From positions 1-64,000 of the forward strand of contig NZ_BMLW01000008.1 in assembly GCF_014645515.1 (NCBI RefSeq): a stretch of 64,000 nt of DNA, read 5' to 3'. This document shows positions 1 to 9,276 of this stretch, in pieces; the stretch's first letter is position 1, and the number at the start of each line of letters is the position of its first letter. Source of the DNA: Oceanobacillus neutriphilus. Its GTDB lineage: Bacteria > Bacillota > Bacilli > Bacillales > Amphibacillaceae. A model generated the notes under the pieces. The model was given only the letters and a program-made list of their open reading frames with translations. It made no database searches and was not told the DNA's origin. A program made the translations under genes and the position numbers.

Positions 1-856
1 CACCTGACCAATTCATTATAAAGGATTTTTTTATGGCTTAAAACAGTAAAAACCGAAAATTAGGATTATTTTGTATTATTAGACATAATTAATGCAATGC
101 TAGTGTTAAATTATTAAATATTCAATTTTCACATCTGAGAATAAACATCTATATCTTGCTATTCCAGGATGGACATGTTCTCTATTTACATGCTTGCTTT
201 TAGCTAACTCATCTTTTTTAGCCTAAATAACAATCATGCTGGTGTTTCAAATGGTTTTTAGCAATTCAAATCATGGCAGCATGAATAATTCATATCAAGA
301 ATAGCTTTCATGCATCCCAAATAAGGATTGCTGAACATGTTTACCATGCAACACGAAAAATTTCTTCTGTCAGAACTGCCTTTTATTTGTTCAGTTATTT
401 TAGTATAGAATACCCTGCTAGCGGAGGCGGACCGTTTTGACTCCTGAGGGATTAAGCACCATCTGAAGATCCACTTTTGCCAAGTGATCTTCTTGGCAAA
501 AGTTAGCTGAAGAGCGTGCCCCTAGGAAAGCAAAACGGTCCGCCGCAGCGGTCGCTTTACACTTTACCTTCTATCTTTGTCAACAGATATATGGAAGAAA
601 TAATCAACCCCTGTTCCTATGGATAGGAAGTTACTTTTTAATGTGCGAATGCCAGGAAGTAAAACCTTTCATTCAACTTACATGAAAGAATTTCATAACA
701 TGGATAAACAAGCAATACAATGCCAGAAGACATCACTCTATTTTCCTATTTCTTGGTTTTGCCCTTGTAACAAAAAAGTTTATAGTATAAAATTCAATAA
801 AGATACAGTATAATGGTACTATTATAGATAGAGAAGAAATGCTAGGGGGAAAAAAA
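1..856. other. Long non-coding stretch before remA
   Basis: No open frame here looks like a protein: the one short frame (619-813) has no ribosome binding site, no recognisable family and runs into repeat-derived sequence. In B. subtilis a yicC-family gene (yloC) lies directly upstream of remA; nothing like it is visible. The stretch is AT-rich up to about 340, then carries repeat R1 (345-652). A TATAAT at 809-814 lies 43 bases before the remA start but has no good -35 at the normal spacing, so the remA promoter is not settled. Confidence 0.6.
345..652 (+). repeat. Repeat R1, copy a (palindromic core 418-550)
   Basis: The core has an outer inverted repeat, GGCGGACCGTTTTG at 426-439 against its complement at 531-544, and an inner perfect 12-bp stem (ACTTTTGCCAAG at 473-484, complement at 492-503). 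The same sequence occurs in reverse orientation at 14345-14477, identical except for one inserted A. Weaker but clear similarity continues outside the core on both sides (for example GTATAGAAT to the left and TTACCTTCT to the right), so the whole related unit is about 310 bp. No coding capacity. Confidence 0.85.
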
Positions 857-1117
857 TTGAATTTAAGTTTAATAAACATTGGTTTTGGTAATGTTGTTTC
901 CGCAAACCGCATTATATCTATCGTGTCTCCGGAATCAGCACCAGTGAAAAGAATTATTACCGTAGCCAGAGATAATAATAAATTAGTGGATGCAACATAT
1001 GGACGACGTACCAGAGCTGTTATAATAACAGATAGCGATCATGTTGTATTATCTGCAGTGCAGCCTGAAACGGTTGGCCAAAGGCTTGTTACCAACGATG
1101 AAATTGCAGACGAATAA
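857..1117 (+). CDS. remA: RemA, extracellular-matrix regulator (DUF370)
   Basis: 86-residue DUF370 protein. In B. subtilis RemA is a ring-forming DNA-binding activator of biofilm-matrix and osmoprotection operons. The sequence is close to RemA over its full length, including the SANR segment near residues 15-18 and the basic YGRRTRA motif at 48-54 that belongs to the DNA-binding surface. An ATG lies 18 bases upstream in frame, but the TTG at 857 is preferred: AGGGGG at 844-849 sits 7 bases before it, and the protein then begins where relatives begin. It is followed by gmk after 27 bases, the usual remA-gmk-rpoZ-coaBC-priA order. The regulator role is known for the family; function in this organism is inferred. 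Confidence 0.9.
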   Translation: MNLSLINIGFGNVVSANRIISIVSPESAPVKRIITVARDNNKLVDATYGRRTRAVIITDSDHVVLSAVQPETVGQRLVTNDEIADE

Positions 1118-1956
<839 letters not shown>

Positions 1957-1983
1957 AACTTGGGATAACAAACTGAAAATGGA

Positions 1984-2042
1984 CCTTTGCACAGTGTAAA
2001 ATTCTTCATACAAGAATTTTCACCATGCAGAGGTTTTTCTTT
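1984..2042 (+). terminator. Intrinsic terminator after rpoZ
   Basis: A two-part hairpin: lower arms CCTTTGCA (1984-1991) and TGCAGAGG (2026-2033), upper arms AAAATTCTT (1998-2006) and AAGAATTTT (2012-2020), then a T-rich tail. The remaining 246 bases before coaBC contain no gene that can be supported. Confidence 0.75.
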
Positions 2043-2288
2043 TTGCAGGGATCCTTTTTCTGAACGATTTTTCTACAAGCCTTTATTCGGCAGAAGAAGC
2101 TTATTATATGTTATAACTATGTATAGAGAAAATAAAAAAATATGTCGAAATATACCTCCAAATGAAGAGGAATAGAATAAACTTTTTATACAGCAGACAT
2201 ATTCATTCCAAAGGATTACATGGAGATTAAAAAGTGCTTTTTTAGAGTATGAGTACGTGAAAAATAAATTAAAGAGAGGAAGTTTTCC

Positions 2289-3497
2289 ATGCTCAATCAG
2301 AAAAAAATACTTTTAGGTGTTTCTGGTGGTATTGCTGTCTATAAAGTAAGTGCTCTGGCAAGTAAATTGACACAGCTTGGAGCGGAAGTGAAGGTTATCA
2401 TGACAGAAAGTGCAGCCGAATTTGTTACACCGTTGACCTTTCAGGCTTTGACAAGAAACCCGGTATATACGGATACCTTTGATGAAAAAAATCCAAAGAA
2501 AATAGCGCATATTGATTTGGCCGATTGGGCGGATATTGCAATCATTGCACCGGCAACAGCAAATATTATTGCAAAATTAGCTCATGGACAGGCTGATGAC
2601 ATGCTGTCGACAACAATGCTGGCGACACAGGCAGAAGTATATATTGCACCGGCAATGAATGTGCATATGTATGGACATCCTGCTGTTATTCAAAATATGA
2701 AACAGCTTGAAAAGTGGGGATATCATTTTATCGAGCCGGGTGATGGATATTTAGCCTGCGGATATGTTGGGAAAGGCCGTCTGGAGGAGCCGCTGGAAAT
2801 TATTTCTGCCATTGAACGCCATCAGCAGAAAGCTCTTGATTTGCAGGGGCAAAAAGTACTTGTATCTGCCGGGCCGACAAAGGAAATGATTGATCCAGTA
2901 CGTTTTTTCACAAACCGTTCTTCAGGGAAAATGGGCTTTGCCTTAGCTGAAGCTGCTGCTGAACGCGGTGCGGATGTTACCTTAGTTGCAGGGCCGGTTT
3001 CTATAGAGGCCCAGCATCCATCTATTAAACGAATCGATGTGGTTTCTGCCGAGGAAATGTATCATGTGATGAACGATCAGTTTGCAGATAAGGATATTGT
3101 GATTAAAGCGGCTGCCGTAGCAGATTACCGTCCAAAAGAGGTGCATACCTCAAAGATGAAAAAGCAAGAGGGCGATGATGTCATCACTTTAGAACGAACA
3201 GAAGATATCCTGAAAAAGCTTGGTGAAAGAAAAGAAAATCAATTTCTGGTGGGGTTTGCTGCTGAAACAGATACTCCTATGGAATATGGATTAGGGAAGC
3301 TGAAAAAGAAAAATTTAGATGCTATTGTTGTGAATGATGTCAGCCGCCAGGGAGCGGGATTTGAAGGTGATACGAATATTGTTACCTACATTAATAAAGA
3401 GGAGTCCGTAACGAATTTGCAGCAGGCGACAAAAAAAGAGATAGCCGTACAGCTCTTAGACTGTATTTTACGAGATATGAAGGATGATTCCATTTGA
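2289..3497 (+). CDS. coaBC: Bifunctional CoaBC, coenzyme A biosynthesis
   Basis: 402 residues. The N-terminal half (CoaC, about 1-180) is the FMN-dependent phosphopantothenoylcysteine decarboxylase; the C-terminal half (CoaB, about 190-400) joins cysteine to phosphopantothenate using CTP. Visible residues: the decarboxylase His at 74, PAMN at 121-124 and the reactive Cys at 157 within ACGYVGKGR; in CoaB, SAGPTKE near 193, Asn210 in the FTNRSSGKMG stretch, and the AAVADYRPKE and VGFAAET motifs. GAGAGGAAG precedes the ATG. The stop overlaps the TTG start of priA by four bases. Length and motif order are normal. Confidence 0.95.
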   Translation: MLNQKKILLGVSGGIAVYKVSALASKLTQLGAEVKVIMTESAAEFVTPLTFQALTRNPVYTDTFDEKNPKKIAHIDLADWADIAIIAPATANIIAKLAHGQADDMLSTTMLATQAEVYIAPAMNVHMYGHPAVIQNMKQLEKWGYHFIEPGDGYLACGYVGKGRLEEPLEIISAIERHQQKALDLQGQKVLVSAGPTKEMIDPVRFFTNRSSGKMGFALAEAAAERGADVTLVAGPVSIEAQHPSIKRIDVVSAEEMYHVMNDQFADKDIVIKAAAVADYRPKEVHTSKMKKQEGDDVITLERTEDILKKLGERKENQFLVGFAAETDTPMEYGLGKLKKKNLDAIVVNDVSRQGAGFEGDTNIVTYINKEESVTNLQQATKKEIAVQLLDCILRDMKDDSI

Positions 3498-5902
3498 AAA
3501 TTGCAAGTGTCATAGTTGATGTTCCATCAAGTGCAACAAACCAGACATACGATTATCTGGTTCCGGAGAGATATCATGAAATAATCACTCCCGGAATGCG
3601 GGTCACTGTACCGTTTGGTCCCCGGAAAATCATGGGGTTTGTTGTGCAGCTGAAGAATGAGACCAGCTTATCAAAATTAAAAGAACTGCATGAGGTTTTA
3701 GATATTACGCCTGTATTAACAGAAGAGCTGCTGCAGCTTGGAAAATCGGTAGCCAAGAAAACGCTCAGTCTGTATATTACAGTGTTTCAAACAATGCTGC
3801 CCCAAGTATTAAAATCGCAGTATACAAAAGATTTAGTTCGTGAAACAGATGAATTCCTGAGTCCTGAGCTGGAAGATTTATTTGCAGGAAGAGAATCGAT
3901 AGCCTTTGAAGAATTTACGGCATCTTCTATCAGTTATTATCATTTACAAAAACAAATAGAAGCAGGAAATATCGTTATCTACTATCATGTGAAATCAAGA
4001 ATCACAAAAAAACAGCTGACAATGGTCCAGCTGGATGTATCAGAAATGCGTGCTTTGGAGGCTCTGGAGGATTTATCGAAGCAGGCAAAGAAACAAAAAG
4101 AATTAATTCAATATTTTATTGAAAATCCGGAACCGGTTGAACAGGCAAAATTGATTCAAACCATGGGCACCTCGGCACAGACTGTTAAAGCATTAGTATC
4201 AAAAGGGATTGTTAAGACATTTCAACAGGAGGTATTCCGCGATCCCTATAAAAATCAGCCTATTGAACAAACAGAAGCCTTCGAGCTGACGAATGAGCAG
4301 GATGCTGCTATGGAGCCGATTATCACATCTATAGATGAAAAAGAGGATAATGTATTTCTATTACATGGTGTGACAGGAAGCGGTAAAACAGAAATCTATT
4401 TACAATCTATTCAGCATGTTATTTCAAAAGGTCAGGAGGCCATCGTTCTTGTTCCGGAAATTTCTTTAACGCCGCAAATGGTCCGACGTTTTAAAGGCCG
4501 CTTTGGGTCAAATGTAGCTGTGATGCATAGTGGACTTTCCGCTGGAGAAAAATATGATGAATGGAGAAAAATTCAGCAGAAACAGGTTCAAGTTGTTGTT
4601 GGCGCTCGTTCTGCGATATTTGCCCCATTTACCAATATAGGTATTTTTATTATTGATGAGGAGCATGAAACAACATATAAGCAGGAAGACCAGCCAAGGT
4701 ATCACGCCCGGGATGTAGCGATTGAACGGGCGAATAGTCACCGTTGTCCTGTAGTGCTGGGCAGTGCGACGCCTTCTTTAGAAAGCTTTGCCAGAGCTAA
4801 AAAAGGAGTTTACAAGCTTTTAACACTCAGCCACCGTACAAATTACCAGCAAATGCCAAGTGTAGAGATTGTTGATATGCGCAAAGAGCTGCACGCAGGG
4901 AACCGGACGATGTTTTCTGCCTCTCTGATGGAGAATATGAAGGCTCGTATAGAACGGGGAGAACAAATTGTCTTGCTGCTGAACCGCAGAGGATATTCCA
5001 CTTTTGTGATGTGCCGTGATTGCGGGCACGTATCTGAATGTCCGCACTGCGACATTGCTTTAACCTATCATAAGAACAGTCACCGGCTTAAATGTCATTA
5101 TTGCTCTTATGAGCAGGCTGTTCCTGAACGTTGTCCATCCTGTGAGAGCGACTCTATCCGATATTTTGGAACAGGTACGCAAAAGGTAGAAGAATCACTG
5201 GCAAAACTGTTACCAGAAGCCCGAGTGATTCGAATGGATGTAGATACAACCAGAAAAAAAGGATCGCATGAAAAATTATTAAAACAATTTTCCGAGAAGA
5301 AAGCTGATATTTTATTAGGGACGCAAATGATTGCAAAAGGTCTTGATTTTAAGGATGTCACTTTGGTTGGAGTTTTATCTGCCGATTCAATGCTGCATCT
5401 TCCTGATTTCCGAGCTTCGGAGCGTACTTTTCAATTATTGACACAAGTGAGCGGCAGAGCAGGAAGGCATGAGCTTACCGGGAATGTTATTGTCCAGACC
5501 TATACACCTGAGCATTATAGCGTGACCTACGCTGCAAAGCATAATTTTCTTGATTTTTATCAGCATGAAATGGCTGTCCGGAAAGCATTTCAATATCCGC
5601 CATTTGTATTTCTTGTGCTGATTACTGTCTCCCACGAAAATCATGTGCGGGCGGTTCAGGTGACAGGAGAAATCGTAAAGCGGCTTAGTGAGATTGTATC
5701 TCCGGGTACAACTATCTTGGGCCCGACGGCTTCTACTATTGCACGGATAAAAGATAGATATCGGTACCAGTGCATGATAAAATACAAGAATGAACCAGAA
5801 TTAATAAGTTATTTAGAGCATATTCAATCGGCTTATGCTGATGAAATACGAAAACAATCTTTACAGCTGTTTATTGATATGCAGCCCTATTACATGATGT
5901 AA
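3494..5902 (+). CDS. priA: Primosomal helicase PriA
   Basis: 802 residues, usual length. PriA recognises stalled or recombined replication forks and loads the replicative helicase. An N-terminal fork-binding domain (about 1-240) is followed by a superfamily 2 helicase with Walker A GVTGSGKTE at about 291-299, a DEEH box near 388 and GSATPSLES. Four zinc-binding Cys pairs (CRDC, CPHC, CHYC, CPSC) lie at about 506-550 within the helicase, as in all PriA. The start is TTG at 3494, overlapping coaBC by four bases. It is followed directly by fmt; the def gene that separates them in B. subtilis is not here. Confidence 0.96.
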   Translation: MKIASVIVDVPSSATNQTYDYLVPERYHEIITPGMRVTVPFGPRKIMGFVVQLKNETSLSKLKELHEVLDITPVLTEELLQLGKSVAKKTLSLYITVFQTMLPQVLKSQYTKDLVRETDEFLSPELEDLFAGRESIAFEEFTASSISYYHLQKQIEAGNIVIYYHVKSRITKKQLTMVQLDVSEMRALEALEDLSKQAKKQKELIQYFIENPEPVEQAKLIQTMGTSAQTVKALVSKGIVKTFQQEVFRDPYKNQPIEQTEAFELTNEQDAAMEPIITSIDEKEDNVFLLHGVTGSGKTEIYLQSIQHVISKGQEAIVLVPEISLTPQMVRRFKGRFGSNVAVMHSGLSAGEKYDEWRKIQQKQVQVVVGARSAIFAPFTNIGIFIIDEEHETTYKQEDQPRYHARDVAIERANSHRCPVVLGSATPSLESFARAKKGVYKLLTLSHRTNYQQMPSVEIVDMRKELHAGNRTMFSASLMENMKARIERGEQIVLLLNRRGYSTFVMCRDCGHVSECPHCDIALTYHKNSHRLKCHYCSYEQAVPERCPSCESDSIRYFGTGTQKVEESLAKLLPEARVIRMDVDTTRKKGSHEKLLKQFSEKKADILLGTQMIAKGLDFKDVTLVGVLSADSMLHLPDFRASERTFQLLTQVSGRAGRHELTGNVIVQTYTPEHYSVTYAAKHNFLDFYQHEMAVRKAFQYPPFVFLVLITVSHENHVRAVQVTGEIVKRLSEIVSPGTTILGPTASTIARIKDRYRYQCMIKYKNEPELISYLEHIQSAYADEIRKQSLQLFIDMQPYYMM

Positions 5903-5920
5903 GGAAATGAGGGGAAAATC

Positions 5921-6862
5921 ATGAAACGAATCGTTTTTATGGGAACACCGGATTTTGCTGTTCCTGTTTTACAAAAAATTATTGAAAATAAATATGAAGT
6001 AGTTCTTGTTGTTACACAGCCGGACAGACCTAAAGGAAGAAAGAAAATCATTACTCCTCCGCCGGTAAAAGAGGAAGCTTTAAAGCATGGGATAGAAGTA
6101 TTTCAGCCAGAAAAGCTGAAGAATGATTTCCAGGCACTTGCAGATGCCAAACCGGACCTGATTATCACAGCAGCTTATGGGCAAATTCTTCCTAAGGAAG
6201 TGCTTCATATAGCGCCTTTTGGAGCAATCAATGTCCATGCTTCCCTGCTGCCAGAGCTGCGTGGCGGTGCACCAATTCATTATTCTATTATGCAGGGAAA
6301 GAAAAAAACAGGAGTAACGATCATGTACATGGCGGAAAAATTAGATGCAGGTGATATCCTGACTCAGGTAGAGGTAGAGATAGAAAACACAGATCATGTC
6401 GGCACACTGCATGATAAACTGTCCAGTGCCGGGTCAGATTTGCTGATTGAAACATTGCCTGATTTATTCGCAGGCAAAATAACTCCAAAAAAGCAAGACG
6501 AAGAATTAGCAACCTTCGCATCAAATATAAAGCGTGAGCAGGAAAAGATTGACTGGAATAGACCTGCAGGTGAGATTTACAATCAAATAAGAGGGCTTCA
6601 TCCCTGGCCGGTTGCATTTACAACTTATGAAGGTAAAGTAATGAAAATCTGGTGGGGAGAAGAAGCTTCTGAGTCAAATTCAACAAGCCCGGCAGGTGAA
6701 ATTATTGCCAGAGATAGTGAATCCTTTACTGTTCAGTGCGGAGAACAAACAAGTCTTAAAATAAAAGAAATTCAACCTGCCGGAAAGAAACGTATGAAAG
6801 TAAAAGATTACTTACAGGCTTCACAGGACAGGATTCAAATTGGTGTAATACTAGGAGAATAA
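5921..6862 (+). CDS. fmt: Methionyl-tRNA formyltransferase
   Basis: 313 residues. It transfers the formyl group of 10-formyl-tetrahydrofolate to initiator Met-tRNA. The N-terminal [10 protein letters not shown] motif, the catalytic segment [16 protein letters not shown] starting at Asn104 with His106, and LDAGDIL are all present; the C-terminal OB-like tRNA-binding domain follows from about residue 205. It sits 18 bases after priA with a GAGGGGA ribosome binding site, and 7 bases before rsmB, so it is probably cotranscribed with both. The partner deformylase gene is missing from this locus. Confidence 0.95.
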   Translation: MKRIVFMGTPDFAVPVLQKIIENKYEVVLVVTQPDRPKGRKKIITPPPVKEEALKHGIEVFQPEKLKNDFQALADAKPDLIITAAYGQILPKEVLHIAPFGAINVHASLLPELRGGAPIHYSIMQGKKKTGVTIMYMAEKLDAGDILTQVEVEIENTDHVGTLHDKLSSAGSDLLIETLPDLFAGKITPKKQDEELATFASNIKREQEKIDWNRPAGEIYNQIRGLHPWPVAFTTYEGKVMKIWWGEEASESNSTSPAGEIIARDSESFTVQCGEQTSLKIKEIQPAGKKRMKVKDYLQASQDRIQIGVILGE

Positions 6863-6869
6863 TATAATT

Positions 6870-8216
6870 ATGAAATATCAATTGAGACAAACAATGCTCG
6901 ACATTCTTATCCGGATTGAAAAAGATAAAGGATTCAGCAATCTGCTTTTAAATCATGAATTACAGCAAAAGGATTTGAATGAAAAGGATAAAAGGTTACT
7001 TACAGAGGTCGTTTATGGTACTGTACAAAATCAAATAACGATTGATTACTATATAGCGCAATTCATGAAAAATAAAAAGAAATTAGACTTATGGGTGAAG
7101 CAGCTTTTAAGAATGTCTGTTTACCAGATGGTTTATTTGGAAAAAGTTCCGGATCACGCCGTTGTTCATGAATCTGTTGAAATTGCTAAAATCCGCGGAC
7201 ACAAAGGAATTGCTAATTTTGTAAATGGAATATTACGCAGCATTCAACGAAACGGGCTTCCGGATTTATCCCTGATTAAGGATTCTGTAGAGCAGATTTC
7301 AATCGAGACAAGTCATCCAGTCTGGCTGGTTAAAAGATGGATGGAAATGTATGGAAAAGAGCAGACAGTGGCGATGTGCCGCGAGAATTTAAGACATTTT
7401 CCCATGTCTATCCGGATTCAGCCTATGAAAACGGATCGTCAGGCTATTATGGAGCAATTAGAAAAGCAAGGCTTCACTGTAGCAGCATCACAATTTTCAC
7501 CACAGGGCATACTGATTCAAAAAGGAAATATATTTAAAACGAATCTGCTGAAGGAGGGCCTTGTAACCATACAGGATCAAAGCTCTATGCTGGCAGCAGA
7601 ATCATTAAAACTGGAACCGGGTATGAAAGTACTGGATACTTGCAGTGCTCCAGGGGGGAAAGCTACGCACATTGCTGAAAAAATGGCGGATCAAGGTGAA
7701 ATTCATGCTTATGATCTGCATAAGAAAAAAGTGAAATTGATAGAAGAAAAGGCAGCTATATTGGATTTGCATGCAATATCAGCTCTTCAAGGAGATGCCA
7801 GGAATCTTTCTGAGCAGTATGAAGAGGAAAGCTTTGACAGGATTCTTATTGATGCTCCATGTTCAGGATTAGGTGTTATTAATGGAAAGCCTGAGATTAA
7901 GTACGAAAAGCAGGCTTCTGATATTGAACGGCTTGCATTGATACAGCTGGATATTATTCAATCTGCAGCCAAACTGCTTAAGCCTGACGGGCTGCTTATT
8001 TACAGTACTTGTACGGTTGATAAATTGGAGAATAATCAGGTGGTCCGTACATTTTTAGAAGATAATCCTGCTTTTAGCATAGACCTCTCGTTCAGAGAAG
8101 CGCTTTCCGAATCATTACAGGATGCCCCAGGCTGGTCGCCGGAAGGTTTACAGCTGTTTCCTCAGGATTTTCAGACAGATGGTTTTTTCCTTACACGGAT
8201 CAAACGGAATAAGTAA
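6870..8216 (+). CDS. rsmB: 16S rRNA (cytosine-5) methyltransferase RsmB
   Basis: 448 residues. It methylates a cytosine of 16S rRNA (C967 in E. coli numbering) using S-adenosylmethionine. A NusB-like RNA-binding domain occupies about 1-135; the methyltransferase domain has the SAM-binding VLDTCSAPGGKATH near 251-264, the DAPCSGLG motif with the catalytic Cys near 331, and the second conserved Cys in YSTCTV near 381. Its start follows the fmt stop after only 7 bases and has a moderate AGGAG near the end of fmt. In B. subtilis rlmN comes next; here a 298-base gap without a gene follows. Confidence 0.94.
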   Translation: MKYQLRQTMLDILIRIEKDKGFSNLLLNHELQQKDLNEKDKRLLTEVVYGTVQNQITIDYYIAQFMKNKKKLDLWVKQLLRMSVYQMVYLEKVPDHAVVHESVEIAKIRGHKGIANFVNGILRSIQRNGLPDLSLIKDSVEQISIETSHPVWLVKRWMEMYGKEQTVAMCRENLRHFPMSIRIQPMKTDRQAIMEQLEKQGFTVAASQFSPQGILIQKGNIFKTNLLKEGLVTIQDQSSMLAAESLKLEPGMKVLDTCSAPGGKATHIAEKMADQGEIHAYDLHKKKVKLIEEKAAILDLHAISALQGDARNLSEQYEEESFDRILIDAPCSGLGVINGKPEIKYEKQASDIERLALIQLDIIQSAAKLLKPDGLLIYSTCTVDKLENNQVVRTFLEDNPAFSIDLSFREALSESLQDAPGWSPEGLQLFPQDFQTDGFFLTRIKRNK

Positions 8217-8514
8217 GCGATTTTTATCAGAGAAAATCTTCTGTAAAAATCCCGCTTCAGGCTGTCAGAAAATATTTTTGTGACCTTTCATAGTCAACAC
8301 ATAAGAAAGAAGTTTAAATATATTATTCAACTTGTACACTGCATAGTTTTATTATGCGGAAGATTGTGCAATAATTAAGGATAGAAGTATTTATTCAAAA
8401 AATGAGAAATTCGTAATGACGTTTTTAATGAACTTATTGAACAGCATTTAATGACAAAGTAATGATAATTGTTTGAAAAGGATATATTTTGATCTGTAAA
8501 GGGGGGAGCAGCTC
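8217..8514. other. Gap between rsmB and prpC, with a hairpin
   Basis: No coding sequence is visible. A hairpin at 8219-8251 (GATTTTTA against TAAAAATC with a partly paired middle) lies just after the rsmB stop and may end that transcript, although no long U-tract follows. The rRNA/tRNA methyltransferase gene rlmN, which occupies this place in B. subtilis, is absent. Confidence 0.6.
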
Positions 8515-9276
8515 TTGAAAGGGCTTTTCTTAACGCATTGCGGACAAGTTCGCAACCATAATGAAGATGCAGGCGGTATTTTTGAAAATAAAACAAATCA
8601 GCCTATTGCGATTATTGCTGATGGCATGGGCGGTCACAAAGCCGGTGATGTAGCAAGTATGCTGGCTGTTGAAAATATGAAAAACAGATGGCAAGAAACA
8701 GAAGCAGTTCAAAGTCCAAACGATATTGAACAATGGCTTGAAAATATAATTAATGAAACGAATGAGCAAATTTTTCGGAAATCGCAGGAAAACAAACAGC
8801 TGGAAGGAATGGGAACGACACTTGTTGCTGCAGTTATGTCAGGTAATTCGCTTACCATTGCCCATATCGGGGACAGCCGTTTGTATATTGCGAGAGGAGA
8901 GAATGTTGAGCAGTTAACGGAAGATCATTCCTTTGTGAATGAGCTTGTAAAAAGAGGCGAGATAACAGAGGGAGATGCAGAAGTTCACCCCTACAAAAAT
9001 TATATTATCCGCGCGTTGGGAACAGAAGCTCAAGTGAATACAGACATAAAAACACTGACATGGGATACTGGAGATCGATTATTACTGTGCTCAGACGGTT
9101 TATCCGATAAGCTCAGCCAAACTGAATTAGCACAATTTATTACAGCAGATAAAGGGATGAATGAGATAGGTCAGGAACTTATTGATTTAGCGAATGAGCG
9201 CGGTGGAGAAGATAATATCTCGCTTATATTAATAGCACATGACGGTTCAGACTCGGAGGCAGGTGAACCTGCATGA
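8515..9276 (+). CDS. prpC: PP2C-type protein serine/threonine phosphatase
   Basis: 253 residues. PrpC (Stp) is a Mn/Mg-dependent phosphatase that reverses phosphorylation by the neighbouring kinase PrkC. PP2C motifs in order: NEDAG (16-20), ADGMGGHKAGD (35-45), GMGTTL, HIGDSRLYI, LLLCSDGLSD and GGEDNIS near the end; the metal-binding Asp residues are all present. The start is TTG at 8515, preceded by AGGGGGGAG. The stop overlaps the prkC start by four bases, as expected for a coupled phosphatase-kinase pair. Confidence 0.95.
   Translation: MKGLFLTHCGQVRNHNEDAGGIFENKTNQPIAIIADGMGGHKAGDVASMLAVENMKNRWQETEAVQSPNDIEQWLENIINETNEQIFRKSQENKQLEGMGTTLVAAVMSGNSLTIAHIGDSRLYIARGENVEQLTEDHSFVNELVKRGEITEGDAEVHPYKNYIIRALGTEAQVNTDIKTLTWDTGDRLLLCSDGLSDKLSQTELAQFITADKGMNEIGQELIDLANERGGEDNISLILIAHDGSDSEAGEPA

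Noticed and set aside
619..813. 64-codon open frame upstream of remA
   Set aside because: No ribosome binding site, no family resemblance, and its first part lies in repeat R1a.
1987..2175. 62-codon open frame after rpoZ
   Set aside because: It begins inside the rpoZ terminator hairpin and has no ribosome binding site.
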